A stretch of DNA of 33,094 nucleotides from an uncultured Alphaproteobacteria bacterium (GCA_944393715.1 CALYBB010000046.1:1-33094), one strand, 5' to 3'. Positions 8,614-17,091 are shown, numbered from the stretch's first letter. Numbers and translations: made by a program. Notes: generated by a model from the sequence alone, not told the origin.

Positions 8614-9570
8614 ATGCGCGTATATTGCCCTAATTGTCATGCGGGATATGAAATTGATGACCGGTTGATTGCCGATAGGTCACGAAGGCTGGAATGTAGC
8701 AGCTGTGGTGAGATTTTTACGGCGGAAAAGCTTTTGTTTGCGATTGATGGTTCCGATGCTGTTTCAGACACGAGGAATGCTTTTGATATGCTGCATGAGG
8801 CAATGAATGAGAAGGAAGAAAGCCCGACCGTGCAGGATATGTCTCAAAGCATGCCGCCGGAAAAGGATGAAGAAGATGTTGCCAAGATGAATGATAGAGC
8901 GGCAGCGGAAGAAATTGACCGGAAAGAGGAAGAGGCTGATGGTGTCGCTGTGCAAGAAGACGGAGATCCTGCTGTCGGCGAGAACGCGGATGAAAATTCG
9001 GCTGATGAAGAAAATGTTGATTTGGAAAAAATATTTGAACGGCTTTCGGATCATACTTCTCATTTGTTGGAGGAAGAAAAACAACTGCCTTTTTATGCTA
9101 AAGCATGGCTGCAGATAAAAAATATTTTAGGCTTTCATTTTAAGATAAGATGGTTTTATGTGGCGGCGTTTGTCGTGTTTTTTGTTGCTTTGTCGCTGTT
9201 TAATAATCGGTATCAGATTGTGCGCAAAGTTCCGTTTATGAATGTGGTTTACAAGGCTTTCGGCATTGAGGCCAAAATTCCGGGAGAGGGGCTTGAGTTT
9301 CAAAACGTTAGCTGGGATTTTATTGAAGATGACGAAGGGGCTCGTTTGGATATAAAAGGTTTTGTTTATAACCGGACAACTGATGAAATAGATATTCCGG
9401 TTGTTCATATTGAGATATTGGACAAGGATACGGTTCTGCTGCAGAGTCAGAATCGGGATATTGAAGAAGAAACTGCCGCACCGCAGGCGAGGATTCCTTT
9501 GAATTTGGAGATTAGGAATCCGGCTCCGACGGCAAAATATGTTTATCTGACGTTTATTAATAAAGATTAG
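8614..9570 (+). CDS. MJ0042 zinc-ribbon membrane protein with DUF3426-like domain
   Basis: A 318-residue protein with three parts. Residues 1-35 form an MJ0042-type zinc ribbon with two CxxC pairs (CPNC and CSSC). A very acidic Glu/Asp-rich linker spans about 60-150. A transmembrane helix (WFYVAAFVVFFVALSLF) lies near 190, followed by a periplasmic beta-rich C-terminal domain resembling DUF3426 (LDIKGFVYNRT, PVVHIEILD). I moved the start to the ATG at 8614: GGAG at 8603-8606 is 7 bases before it, while the ATG at 8608 is only 1 base from the same SD. The gene usually sits next to ftsE in alphaproteobacteria; its role is unknown but probably envelope-linked. Confidence 0.75.
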   Translation: MRVYCPNCHAGYEIDDRLIADRSRRLECSSCGEIFTAEKLLFAIDGSDAVSDTRNAFDMLHEAMNEKEESPTVQDMSQSMPPEKDEEDVAKMNDRAAAEEIDRKEEEADGVAVQEDGDPAVGENADENSADEENVDLEKIFERLSDHTSHLLEEEKQLPFYAKAWLQIKNILGFHFKIRWFYVAAFVVFFVALSLFNNRYQIVRKVPFMNVVYKAFGIEAKIPGEGLEFQNVSWDFIEDDEGARLDIKGFVYNRTTDEIDIPVVHIEILDKDTVLLQSQNRDIEEETAAPQARIPLNLEIRNPAPTAKYVYLTFINKD

Positions 9571-10460
9571 CAGCTGCGGCTGACGATAAAATCGGCCAAG
9601 GCTTTTAAGTTTTCAGCGCGGGGGGCGAACAATTGGAGAGATTGTTTGGCTTCGGTGATTAGTGTTTGAGCTTTTTCGCGCGCTTTTTCCAAGCCGTAAA
9701 GGGAAACAAAGGTCAGCTTGTCCTGCTTAGCATCCTTGCCGAGGGTTTTTCCCATTAAGACAGAATCGCCGACAACATCAAGGATATCGTCCGTAATTTG
9801 AAAGGCGATGCCGATTTTGCGGGCATAATTGGTCAGTGCGGCATATTCTTCTTCAGATGCTTGGCCGAGAATGGCGCCGGCTTGTACCGCATAAGCTATC
9901 AGACAGCCGGTTTTCATTTCTTCAATGTGCTTGATAATTTCTTCAGAAGACAATTCGGGCGATTTTTCGGTTTGCAAATCAAGCATTTGGCCGGCAATCA
10001 TGCCATTGAATGCGCCGGCACGTTCGGCTAAAAGAGAGCATAAGCGAAGCCGGATTTCCGGTGCGATGTCTGGAGCTTTAGCCAGAATTTCAAAGGCATA
10101 AGTTAACAAACCATCGCCGGCCAAGATGGCTGTTGCTTCGTCAAATTGTTTGTGACAAGTTGGTTTACCGCGACGCAAATCATCATTGTCCATGGCCGGC
10201 AGGTCGTCATGGATGAGAGAATAGGTGTGTAGCATTTCCAGTGATGTGGCAACAGGAATAGCTTTTTGCGGTGGGACGCCGAAAATGCCTGCCGTTTCGC
10301 AAACCAAAAACGGACGGAGTCTTTTGCCGCCATTACTCAAAGAATAAAACATTGCCCGAGAAACCTGTTGTTCTGAGCCCTGTGGAAAGTTAAAAAGACC
10401 GAGAAGTCCGGCGTTGAAATCTGCGCTGAATTTTTTGAGTATGGCGGCGAAGTCTGTCAT
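9567..10460 (-). CDS. ispA: Polyprenyl (farnesyl) diphosphate synthase
   Basis: Condenses DMAPP/IPP to geranyl and farnesyl diphosphate for undecaprenyl phosphate and quinone side chains. The 297-residue protein has the first aspartate-rich motif DDLPAMD (86-92) preceded by His85, GGKRLRP near 45, and the second motif DDILD (224-228). Length is typical of IspA. It starts 2 bases after the xseB stop, so the two are one operon, as often seen with dxs in other bacteria; dxs is not next to it here. It converges with the zinc-ribbon gene, overlapping by 4 bases. Confidence 0.9.
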   Translation of the reverse strand: MTDFAAILKKFSADFNAGLLGLFNFPQGSEQQVSRAMFYSLSNGGKRLRPFLVCETAGIFGVPPQKAIPVATSLEMLHTYSLIHDDLPAMDNDDLRRGKPTCHKQFDEATAILAGDGLLTYAFEILAKAPDIAPEIRLRLCSLLAERAGAFNGMIAGQMLDLQTEKSPELSSEEIIKHIEEMKTGCLIAYAVQAGAILGQASEEEYAALTNYARKIGIAFQITDDILDVVGDSVLMGKTLGKDAKQDKLTFVSLYGLEKAREKAQTLITEAKQSLQLFAPRAENLKALADFIVSRSC

Positions 10461-10462
10461 TT

Positions 10463-10714
10463 TCAGGCCTCTGGAACAATAAATTCGGATGAGGCGACTT
10501 TATCGTCCGGCGTGATTTCGATCTTTTCGATTTTTAGCTGGGCGGATTTAAGTTTTGTTTCGCATAATTGTTTCAGGGCAACGGCTTTTTCGTAGGCGGC
10601 TACGGCGTCGTCCAGTTTGGTGCGTCCGCTTTCAAGCTCGCGGACAATTGCCTCCAATCGTGCAAGTGCTTCTTCAAAACTCAAATTTTTTATGTCTTCA
10701 TTTTCCATTATCAT
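10463..10714 (-). CDS. xseB: Exodeoxyribonuclease VII small subunit
   Basis: Small subunit of ExoVII, which degrades single-stranded DNA together with XseA (not in this window). The 83-residue, largely helical protein has the family core SFEEALARLEAIVRELESG followed by LDDAVAAYEKA. I chose the ATG at 10712-10714, with GGGAA 5' of it; the ATG at 10706-10708 two codons later and one at 10739-10741 are alternatives. Spacing to ispA is 2 bases. Confidence 0.88.
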   Translation of the reverse strand: MIMENEDIKNLSFEEALARLEAIVRELESGRTKLDDAVAAYEKAVALKQLCETKLKSAQLKIEKIEITPDDKVASSEFIVPEA

Positions 10715-10817
10715 GTTCCCGAAAAAATGCTCTCTAATCATCGGCGATACTAGCTGATTAAATTTGATTTAGCAATACCTAAGTATTATCTATTAAATGC
10801 TGTTATGCCTCTTGTCA

Positions 10818-10826
10818 TGGTATAAT
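10818..10826 (+). promoter_or_regulatory. Extended -10 promoter before the ArsR-type gene
   Basis: TGGTATAAT is an extended -10 element (TGn + TATAAT). A clear -35 hexamer is not visible at 16-18 bases. Transcription would start about 25 bases before the start codon, so an ArsR dimer bound near here could repress its own gene (inference). Confidence 0.5.
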
Positions 10827-10857
10827 TAATTCCTAAATTGGAGGTATGAAAGGAAAG

Positions 10858-11136
10858 ATGATGAATAATCAGGAAATTATCAAAGCGACACGGTTGTTAA
10901 AGGCAATGGCCAATGAAAAAAGGCTGAAAGTGTTGTGCTATATTGCCGAGAAGGAAGCCTGCGTCGGCGAGATTGAAAAAGTTGTTGACTTAAGTCAGTC
11001 GGCATTGTCTCAACATTTGGCGGTTTTAAGAGTTTGTCGTTTGGTCAAGACCAGACGACGAGCCCAAACGATTTTTTATAGCCTTCGGGAGGAAAGAGCA
11101 AGAAAAATCCTTGAATTGCTGCAACGGTTATTTTGA
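10858..11136 (+). CDS. ArsR-family HTH transcriptional regulator
   Basis: A 92-residue single-domain winged helix protein. The core LKAMANEKRLKVLCYI (helices 1-2), the recognition helix LSQSALSQHLAVLRVCRLV and the wing RRRAQTIFYSL are typical of ArsR/SmtB regulators. There is no CxC metal site in the recognition helix; single cysteines occur at CYIA, EACVG and VCRLV, so sulfur, redox or metal sensing cannot be assigned. Start: the ATG at 10858 (or 10861) follows AAGGAAAG; the ATG at 10846 is only 1 base after GGAGG and is less likely. The 3' end overlaps rnd by 9 bases on the opposite strand. No obvious target gene is adjacent. Confidence 0.82.
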   Translation: MMNNQEIIKATRLLKAMANEKRLKVLCYIAEKEACVGEIEKVVDLSQSALSQHLAVLRVCRLVKTRRRAQTIFYSLREERARKILELLQRLF

Positions 11137-12285
11137 AATGTCGATAAATTCAAAATGTCTGAGATCGGGGTTGTATGTCAGAGCTGTTTTTCCGCGGCTG
11201 ATTTTTTCGGCATCGCGGCCAAAAATTTCGTAGCGCCAACCGCTCATGAAAGAGACGGTGGCAGGCGGATGCTGGCAGAATTTTTTTAAATCTTCTTCCG
11301 AGGCCAGCAGATGGGGGACTATTTTTTGTTTTTGAGCTGTAATTTTGAGCAGTAACTTCAAGAGCTCATATAAAGAAGAATCAAAAATATCCGGTTTGAT
11401 CTTTGGCGGAATAACATAATCTTTTTTATTCATGGATTTGACTTTTTGCAGGACGGCAATGATTTCGTCGCCGACTTTGCCAGAAGCCAAATCGGGGCGG
11501 ATGCCGCGAACCGCGGCAAGTTCTTGTTTGTCTTTGGGGCGGGCAGCGCAAATGTTTAGCAATAAATCATCTTTTATTAGAGACTGGCGTGGGGTGTTTT
11601 TGGTGATAGCTCTTTGTTCGCGCCATGCAGCTAACTCTCTTAAAATCGTTAAAAATAGGGCATTGTGCGAGCGGTGGCGGATTCTTTTCCATGCATCATA
11701 AGGAGCGACATGATAAAGGTGCGGGTCGGACAGATTTTTCAGGTCGTCGGCTATCCAGTTAAACCGGTTTTGCCGCAGCAGTTCATTATGCAAATATTGA
11801 TAGATGTGAACCAAATGAGTGACGTCAGATAAGGCGTAGTCAAGCTGTTCTTTTTTTAACGGGCGTTTGCTCCAATCGGACAATCTGGAAGATTTGTCAA
11901 GTTCGATGTGCAGAATTTCGTTTACCAGAGATTCGTAGCTGACTGCTTCTCCGAATCCGAGTGCTTGAGCGGCAATTTGGGTGTCAAACAGAGGTGCGGG
12001 GATTTTACCGCTTAGGTGATGGATGATTTCGATATCCTGTCGTCCGGAATGAAAAACCTTTATGACAGAAGGATTTTGCATTAAATCAAAAAAAGGGGAC
12101 AAATCAATATTTGGCGCCAGAGGGTCAATAATGACGGATTCGGACGCAGAAGCAATCTGGATGGAACAAAGTTTGGCAAAGTAGGTGTGCTCGCGCAAAA
12201 ATTCCAGATCAATGCAAATAAAATCTTTGTCGCTTAATTTTTTGCAAAAAGTTTTTAAATCTTCGTTTTTTTCAATCAACAGCAT
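11128..12285 (-). CDS. rnd: Ribonuclease D
   Basis: 3'-5' exoribonuclease used in tRNA 3' maturation. The 385-residue protein has DEDD exonuclease motifs: ExoI DLEFLREHTY (Asp26, Glu28), ExoII in VFHSGRQDIEII, and ExoIII YALSDVTHLVHIY. An HRDC-like helical region follows (about 205-285, AAWREQRAITKNTPRQ). Typical RNase D length. The ATG at 12283-12285 begins right before the conserved exonuclease fold. It converges with the ArsR-type gene. Confidence 0.9.
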   Translation of the reverse strand: MLLIEKNEDLKTFCKKLSDKDFICIDLEFLREHTYFAKLCSIQIASASESVIIDPLAPNIDLSPFFDLMQNPSVIKVFHSGRQDIEIIHHLSGKIPAPLFDTQIAAQALGFGEAVSYESLVNEILHIELDKSSRLSDWSKRPLKKEQLDYALSDVTHLVHIYQYLHNELLRQNRFNWIADDLKNLSDPHLYHVAPYDAWKRIRHRSHNALFLTILRELAAWREQRAITKNTPRQSLIKDDLLLNICAARPKDKQELAAVRGIRPDLASGKVGDEIIAVLQKVKSMNKKDYVIPPKIKPDIFDSSLYELLKLLLKITAQKQKIVPHLLASEEDLKKFCQHPPATVSFMSGWRYEIFGRDAEKISRGKTALTYNPDLRHFEFIDISK

Positions 12286-12370
12286 GTTTTTTTGATGTTT
12301 TTTGGTTAGCCTATTTGCTCAATCTAACTTACCAAGTTTAAGATTTTTTTAATTTGATGCAAAAAAAAGC

Positions 12371-12398
12371 TTGCTTTTGTCTGACAGCGGATTATAAA
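12371..12398 (+). promoter_or_regulatory. Possible promoter upstream of the orphan gene
   Basis: TTGCTT (12371-12376), 16-base spacer, TATAAA (12393-12398). An AGGAGG follows at about 12398-12403 but no start codon fits it. The rest of the 12286-12519 spacer is very AT-rich and shows nothing else I can name. Confidence 0.3.
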
Positions 12399-12519
12399 GG
12401 AGGCACATTAATTATAATTTATATAGAAATTTTGACATATATTTCCTATACGGAAAAAGAGATAAAAAAGAGGTTCTTAGGAGCCTTGTTGTTTATTGTT
12501 TAATTAATTATTTTATCCT

Positions 12520-13110
12520 ATGGTAAATGAAGCATTGCAGATGTATGCTTTAATAGATGCATCTGCCGCACCTGAGGTGCTGGAGACAGTAAAAAGAGTC
12601 GTTTCGACTTATGGTAGGCGAATCCGCAACGGTTTCGTAGTTACGCCGCATGGAGAAGATAAGGTCATCTTTTTCGAAATTAAGAAAAAGGAATGTCCTA
12701 TTGTTGAAATCTTGTCGATGCTGGCGGAGAAGTATTCTCTCTATCCGGCTTATGTCGTGCAGGAGAACAAAGATCATCTGCCTAAGCGTTCTCGCAACGA
12801 ATGGTATATGGTGGATGAGGTGAAGTTTGAACTGCCCAATATGGATGTTGAGAAGTTCAATGTGTGGAAGGCTGCTTATGCGCAAATGTTAAAAACGATT
12901 TATCGCGATAATTCCGTTTTTATCAAGTCGTTTGTTTATTTGGGCAAAAGTGGGACTGTGCATGTTATGAGCTTTAATTCGGAGAGAGCGCCGAAGTACA
13001 GAGGGATGATGCTTGGGGTTCCGGAATGGAATGATACAATGGATGGTATCATCAAATGGGCGGAGCCTGAGCGTGTCACGAAAATGTCCGTGCGGTATAC
13101 CAATCTGTAA
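12520..13110 (+). CDS. Conserved-looking protein of unknown function
   Basis: A 196-residue soluble protein that I do not recognise. It has no signal peptide or transmembrane helix, is mixed alpha/beta by eye, and is rich in Lys/Glu. Phrases such as GRRIRNGFVVTPHGEDKV and SVFIKSFVYLG suggest a folded globular protein. The first ATG (12520) has no clear SD; the in-frame ATG at 12541 (MYALIDASA) is an equally likely start. The gene has normal codon use for the window and ends just before a strong terminator, so it is probably real and monocistronic. Confidence 0.65.
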   Translation: MVNEALQMYALIDASAAPEVLETVKRVVSTYGRRIRNGFVVTPHGEDKVIFFEIKKKECPIVEILSMLAEKYSLYPAYVVQENKDHLPKRSRNEWYMVDEVKFELPNMDVEKFNVWKAAYAQMLKTIYRDNSVFIKSFVYLGKSGTVHVMSFNSERAPKYRGMMLGVPEWNDTMDGIIKWAEPERVTKMSVRYTNL

Positions 13111-13124
13111 GAGCACGAAAGAAA

Positions 13125-13167
13125 AAAAAGAGACTGTTTTCTTGGAAAAGAGAGACAGTCTCTTTTT
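13125..13167 (+). terminator. Intrinsic terminator after the orphan gene
   Basis: A 13-bp perfect stem (AAAAAGAGACTGT at 13125-13137 with its complement at 13155-13167), a 17-base loop and a T-run at the end of the second arm. The A-run on the other side could make it work on both strands, but here only the plus strand has an upstream gene. Confidence 0.75.
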
Positions 13168-13258
13168 GTGTGCTGCAGAAGTGTTTTTTTGAGTTGATTT
13201 TTGGCTTTTTTGAGACTAAAACTAAGAGACTTAAATAATATAAAGCATAGGGATTTTT

Positions 13259-15028
13259 ATGATGCAAACTTATCGGACCCATACCTGCGGAGAACTCAGG
13301 AAAGAGGATATAGGCAGAAAAGTTAAGCTGGCCGGCTGGGTACAGCGTAAACGCAACCTTGGCAATTTATGTTTTGTTGATTTGCGCGACCATTACGGTG
13401 TTACGCAATGCGTGTTTGACAGTCGTTCCGATTTGTTTGCAAAAATCGAGGCCATTCGTCCGGAATCGGTTATTGGTATTGACGGCGAGGTTGTCTTGCG
13501 CGAAAGCATCAACAAGAATATGCCGACCGGCGATATTGAAATTAAAGTTACCGGTTTGGTATTACATTCGGCGGCGGAAGTTTTGCCTTTCCAGATTGCG
13601 GTGGAAGACGATGCTCCGGAAGAAATCCGCCTGAAATACCGTTTTTTGGATTTACGCAAAGAACGGATTCATAAAAACATTTTGCTGCGTTCGGCGGTGA
13701 TTCAGCGTTCGCGTGAGTTAATGCGCGAGCAGGGGTTTACGGAGTATCAGACACCGATTTTGACGGCGTCGTCGCCGGAAGGTGCGCGCGACTTTTTGGT
13801 GCCGTCGCGTTTGAATCCGGGCAAATTTTATGCTTTGCCGCAGGCGCCGCAGCAGTTTAAACAGCTGTTGATGGTTTCGGGTTTTGACAAGTATTTTCAG
13901 ATTGCACCGTGTTTTCGTGACGAAGATCCGCGTGCTGACCGCAGTCCCGGCGAATTTTATCAGATGGATATGGAGATGAGTTTTGCCACGCAGGAGGATG
14001 TGTTTGAAGTGATTGAGCACACACTGGGGGCGATATTTAATGAGTTTGCTAACGGCAAAACGGTTGATCAAGCGCCGTTTTTGCGTATTCCGTTCCGTGA
14101 GGCGATGGCTAAATACGGATCGGATAAGCCGGATTTGCGTAATCCGCTGGTGTTGCAGGATGCGACGGCGTTCTTTGGCAACAGCGGGTTTGGGGTTTAT
14201 GATACTTTTGCCAAAGAGGGCAAGGTTATTAAGGCAATGACGGTTAAAGGTATTGCCGAAAAGCCGCGCTCGTTCTTTGACAAGCTGGATGCTTATGCCA
14301 AAGAAGAAAATATGGGCGGTATTGCGTATGTGGCGTTTGCGGCTGCCGGCGCTAAAGGAATTGCTAAGCTTTTGAGCGAGGCTAAATTGAATGAATTGAA
14401 GGAGAAGTTCGGCGTTGGAGAAGGCGATGCCGTTATCTTTATGACCGGCAAAGGTGTGAGGTTTGATAAGTTCAGCGGTCGGCTGCGTAACAAAGTCGGC
14501 GGCGAGCTTGGTTTGGTTGACGCTAACAGCTTTAAAATGTGCTGGATTGTTGATTTTCCGTTTTATGAAGAAAATGAGGAGACCGGAAAGGTTGAATTTT
14601 CGCACAACCCGTTTTCGATGCCTCAAGGCGGAATGGATGCGTTGCTTCATCAAAATCCGCTGGATATTTTGGCGTATCAGTATGATTTTGTTTGCAACGG
14701 GGTCGAGTTGTTGTCGGGCGCGGTCAGAAACCATCAGCCGGAGATTATGTACAAGGCTTTTGAAATCGCCGGATATGACAACAGCGTGGTGGACAATAAG
14801 TTTGGTGGCATGATCAATGCTTTTAAGTTTGGGGCGCCGCCGCACGCCGGTTCGGCTTATGGTATTGACAGGTTGGTTATGCTGTTGCTTGATGAAGAGA
14901 TTATCCGCGACGTTATTGCTTTTCCGCTCAATGGAAAGGCGCAGGATTTGCTGATGCAGGCGCCGAATACGCCGACCGAAGAACAGCTGAAAGAATTGCA
15001 TATTAAGCTTGATTTGGGCGATAAATAA
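13259..15028 (+). CDS. aspS: Aspartyl-tRNA synthetase
   Basis: Charges tRNA-Asp, and tRNA-Asn too if the cell uses the indirect amidation route. The 589-residue protein has the N-terminal OB-fold anticodon domain (about 1-110, with [19 protein letters not shown]). The class II catalytic core follows, with motif 2 [19 protein letters not shown] near 222, the bacterial GAD insertion (about 290-415), and motif 3 [18 protein letters not shown] near the end. Length fits the bacterial-type enzyme. Two adjacent ATGs (13259 and 13262) both follow AGGGA at a good distance. It is followed by a large hairpin and converges with a secreted paralogue. Confidence 0.95.
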   Translation: MMQTYRTHTCGELRKEDIGRKVKLAGWVQRKRNLGNLCFVDLRDHYGVTQCVFDSRSDLFAKIEAIRPESVIGIDGEVVLRESINKNMPTGDIEIKVTGLVLHSAAEVLPFQIAVEDDAPEEIRLKYRFLDLRKERIHKNILLRSAVIQRSRELMREQGFTEYQTPILTASSPEGARDFLVPSRLNPGKFYALPQAPQQFKQLLMVSGFDKYFQIAPCFRDEDPRADRSPGEFYQMDMEMSFATQEDVFEVIEHTLGAIFNEFANGKTVDQAPFLRIPFREAMAKYGSDKPDLRNPLVLQDATAFFGNSGFGVYDTFAKEGKVIKAMTVKGIAEKPRSFFDKLDAYAKEENMGGIAYVAFAAAGAKGIAKLLSEAKLNELKEKFGVGEGDAVIFMTGKGVRFDKFSGRLRNKVGGELGLVDANSFKMCWIVDFPFYEENEETGKVEFSHNPFSMPQGGMDALLHQNPLDILAYQYDFVCNGVELLSGAVRNHQPEIMYKAFEIAGYDNSVVDNKFGGMINAFKFGAPPHAGSAYGIDRLVMLLLDEEIIRDVIAFPLNGKAQDLLMQAPNTPTEEQLKELHIKLDLGDK

Positions 15029-15065
15029 GGAATAGTGCTGGAATTTTGGCGCCGTCGATGTCAAA

Positions 15066-15104
15066 TTGAACCGCCGTGTTTTTAGCCAAAACACGGCGGT
15101 TCAA
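15066..15104. terminator. Perfect 17-bp hairpin between convergent genes
   Basis: TTGAACCGCCGTGTTTT (15066-15082) pairs perfectly with 15088-15104 across a 5-base loop. It lies between aspS and the convergent gene at 15145. There is no long T-run outside the stem, but each arm has four T/A at the loop side, and the position fits a shared transcription end. Confidence 0.55.
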
Positions 15105-15144
15105 GAGGTTTTGAGAACAGAACAAATTGGCTCCAGAGGCAACC

Positions 15145-15885
15145 CTAGTAGGCGTAGACACAGCGCGTGAGCACAAAAGAGTAGGTTTTGTCTTTATAGT
15201 TAAAGTAGAAGGAGCCGTCTGATAAATTCATAGTATGCGCGGAAATATCTCCAATCTCGTTTGATGACCACAAATAATTGGTGTTGCCGATCAAAATAGT
15301 GTCGGGATTAGGCAGGGTCTGAATGGCGTTGTTGACATATGTTTTGTTGCTGTATAGCATTTTTAGCTCGTACATGCTGGGCAGAAAGCCGCCTTCTTTG
15401 GCGCAAAAACCGGCGGCATGAGCGGAGCCGTAGATTTTGGCGTTAATTATTTGGGTATTGACTTGACCATCAATGTCACATGTTCTGTAGTTTTCCGCAA
15501 TACAGTTTGTTAAATTGCTTATGTCGGTACCGTAACCCCCCCACGGAAGAGACGGGACGGGTGCGGTTAGGGATACGGCGCGGCGTTTGTACGAGTCAAA
15601 CACGATACCGAGCGGGGTTTTGCCGCTAGGAGTGCCGTCATAACATTTTTTGTCGTCGTACAAAATCGAGCCAACCAGGCAAGTTGTCTGTTTGAGCGGT
15701 TCGGGGCAGAAGACTTTGGTTGTGTCAAAAGGGCATCTGAGCATTCGCTGTCCGGAACACGCATCTTCGCTTTCGGAATATCCGAGAGCATCGCAACTCG
15801 GCGGCGTGCTGCAATCAACTGCGGCATTGGCAGCAGAGCATAGGCCTAGGAAGACAGCGCCGGTCAGTAATAAAATTTTTTTCAT
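15145..15885 (-). CDS. Secreted Cys-rich Lcl/DUF1566-like protein (paralogue A)
   Basis: A 246-residue exported protein. The signal peptide is MKKILLLTGAVFLGLCSAANA. The Cys-rich N-module reads VDCSTPPSCDALGY...C...LRCPFDTTKVFC. Next comes the family hinge VGSILYDDKKCYDGTPSGK, then LGIVFDS, FLPSMYELKMLY, the LWSSNE signature and a C-terminal TRCVYAY. The last features resemble Lcl C-terminal/DUF1566 domains found in bacterial surface proteins. The start ATG at 15883-15885 follows GGAGAGGAGGAC. A conserved promoter (15944-15972) and palindrome (15903-15934) lie directly upstream. Role unknown; exposure on the surface or in the periplasm is inferred from the signal peptide. Confidence 0.75.
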   Translation of the reverse strand: MKKILLLTGAVFLGLCSAANAAVDCSTPPSCDALGYSESEDACSGQRMLRCPFDTTKVFCPEPLKQTTCLVGSILYDDKKCYDGTPSGKTPLGIVFDSYKRRAVSLTAPVPSLPWGGYGTDISNLTNCIAENYRTCDIDGQVNTQIINAKIYGSAHAAGFCAKEGGFLPSMYELKMLYSNKTYVNNAIQTLPNPDTILIGNTNYLWSSNEIGDISAHTMNLSDGSFYFNYKDKTYSFVLTRCVYAY

Positions 15886-15902
15886 CTTTTGTCCTCCTCT
15901 CC

Positions 15903-15934
15903 TGTTGCAAAAAAAGGTTCCTTTTTTTGCAACA
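15903..15934. repeat. Palindrome P1 upstream of paralogue A
   Basis: Two 15-bp arms, TGTTGCAAAAAAAGG (15903-15917) and its exact reverse complement (15920-15934), separated by TT. It abuts the ribosome binding site of the 15145 gene and begins about 9 bases after its -10 box, so the transcript would start with, or just before, this hairpin. Confidence 0.9.
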
Positions 15935-15943
15935 CTTTTCTTT

Positions 15944-15972
15944 ATGATAACATATAAGAGTTAAAAAAACAA
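15944..15972 (-). promoter_or_regulatory. Conserved promoter of paralogue A
   Basis: On the minus strand: TTGTTT (-35, 15967-15972), 17-base spacer, TATCAT (-10, 15944-15949). The -35 sits in ATTATTGTTTTTTTAAC, also found in the promoters at 26991 and, with one change, at 32785. All three are followed 5-9 bases later by the palindrome. Confidence 0.7.
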
Positions 15973-16074
15973 TAATGTTTTCTGAACAGCTTGATTTTAT
16001 TGATTCTTTATTGTTGTCTCTTTTGCAGACTGAAAAAACATAATATAGAGTTAGCTTTAAGTCCGATTATTTGC

Positions 16075-16102
16075 TTGACTTTTAAAGATGTTGCGTCATT
16101 AT
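16075..16102 (+). promoter_or_regulatory. Predicted promoter of the MerR-type gene
   Basis: TTGACT (16075-16080), 16-base spacer, CATTAT (16097-16102), about 30 bases before the MerR start. The spacer is not the 19 bases of classic MerR-activated promoters. Confidence 0.45.
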
Positions 16103-16133
16103 GGCGTAAAATATGGTGAGAGGAGTTGCAAAT

Positions 16134-16562
16134 ATGGGGTATTCTATTGGGCAGACGGCCAAAATGATGAATGTGACGACGCATACGTTGCGTTATTATG
16201 AAAAAGAAGGACTGCTGCCGTTTGTACGTAAAAATGCTTCGGGTTTGAGGGTTTTCAGCGATAATGATTTGGGCTGGCTGGCAATGATTGAATGCCTGAA
16301 AGAGACTGGAATGCCGCTTAAAGGCATTAAACAATATATTGACTGGTATATTGAAGGCGATGCGACCCTGCAACAGCGGTTGGATATGTTTAAGGCACAA
16401 AAACAAAAAGTGGAGGAACAAATTGCTCTTTATCGCAAACATCTGGACAAAATTAATTACAAAATCAATATGTATACGGAAGCGGTTAAAAGAGGCTCTT
16501 GGGATAAGATGATGGAGGAAAAACTCTTGGCCGAAGAAAAGAAAAAGCGATTTGGCAAATAG
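16134..16562 (+). CDS. MerR-family transcriptional regulator
   Basis: A 142-residue regulator with an N-terminal MerR winged HTH (GYSIGQTAKMMNVTTHTLRYYEKEGLL, then GLRVFSDNDL). A helical region (about 60-85) and a long coiled-coil dimerisation helix (about 90-125, KAQKQKVEEQIALYRKHLDKI) follow. There are no C-terminal cysteines of the metal-sensing kind, so it is closer to the generic small-molecule MerR group. The start at 16134 is set by AGGAG at 16121-16125, 8 bases upstream; the ATG at 16113 lacks an SD. It ends before a strong terminator and the tRNA-Thr element, so no target gene is adjacent. Confidence 0.85.
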   Translation: MGYSIGQTAKMMNVTTHTLRYYEKEGLLPFVRKNASGLRVFSDNDLGWLAMIECLKETGMPLKGIKQYIDWYIEGDATLQQRLDMFKAQKQKVEEQIALYRKHLDKINYKINMYTEAVKRGSWDKMMEEKLLAEEKKKRFGK

Positions 16563-16587
16563 GGATGTTTGGGAGCCTTTTGCCGAC

Positions 16588-16620
16588 CATAAAAAAACGC
16601 CTGAAAGGCGTTTTTTTATG
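16588..16620. terminator. Bidirectional terminator, probably the original tRNA-Thr/merR end
   Basis: A 14-bp stem (CATAAAAAAACGCC at 16588-16601 with its complement at 16607-16620) around a 5-base loop, with T-runs on both strands. It ends the MerR gene. Before the element inserted, it would also have ended tRNA-Thr coming from the other side, because the duplicated tRNA 3' end begins at 16619. Confidence 0.85.
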
Positions 16621-16665
16621 GTGCCGACAGAGAGACTTGAACTCCCGACCCACTGATTACAAATC
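16619..16665 (-). repeat. Left att repeat: tRNA-Thr 3' fragment
   Basis: 47 bases identical to 20583-20629. After base 16665 the sequence no longer matches the tRNA, so this is not a functional tRNA gene but the duplicated attachment core. Confidence 0.9.
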
Positions 16666-16803
16666 GACTGCGTTTGTAAAATATTCTCTTTATAAATCAA
16701 TATGTTAATCTTAAAATTTTAGCGATTTTTTGCCGAACTACCACGCTAAAATAAGCTACTTCCAGCTTATTACAGACTATATTAAATATAAAAGAATCTG
16801 ATT

Positions 16804-17091
16804 TTAATTAAAATAGCCTGCGAGGTTTGCCATTTGTAAATTCGGGGAATCCCAAGTGGAAAAGATTTCTCCCGATAAGCTATTACTGTGAATAACGCGA
16901 ACAATAAGGCCTAATAAGCTAAGTTGCGTATAAGTCATGCAGACACATATCTCATCAATATCTTTGGCCTCCATATCTAATCTGCCGCCCAGCTTTTCAA
17001 TCTCTCGATTTTGCTGACATTTAACCCATCCCAAAACCATAGCTCCAGATCCACAGGTTGGTTCGCCAACGCGGCAATATTCTATGTTAAC
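16804..17091 (-). pseudogene. 5'-truncated N-6 adenine DNA methylase remnant
   Basis: The minus-strand frame is open from about 17118 but has no usable start with SD. It contains GEPTCGSGAMVLG, the SAM-binding motif I of N6-adenine methylases (compare DPxCGSGG). Next come DIDEICVCMTYTQLSLLGL and VIHSNSLSGEIFSTWDSPN, which match the later part of phage/plasmid-type DNA methylases (acidic residue, 'M-Y-QLSL-G', 'hgNtL' and 'W-TP' patterns). The upstream half, and downstream catalytic DPPY-type residues, are not visible, so I read it as a decayed gene fragment near the left end of the element. Confidence 0.6.

Noticed and set aside
12432-12510. Short frame starting at a TTG within TTGACA upstream of the orphan gene
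   Set aside because: Only about 23 codons, no SD and low complexity; more likely AT-rich regulatory DNA.
13718-15094. 458-codon open frame on the minus strand opposite aspS
   Set aside because: It lies fully antisense to a clear aspS, has no SD and has a Lys/Arg/Gln/Asn-rich composition typical of antisense frames.
16619-16665. Second tRNA-Thr gene
   Set aside because: Only the 3' half is present; the acceptor 5' strand and D arm are missing, so it is an attachment repeat.
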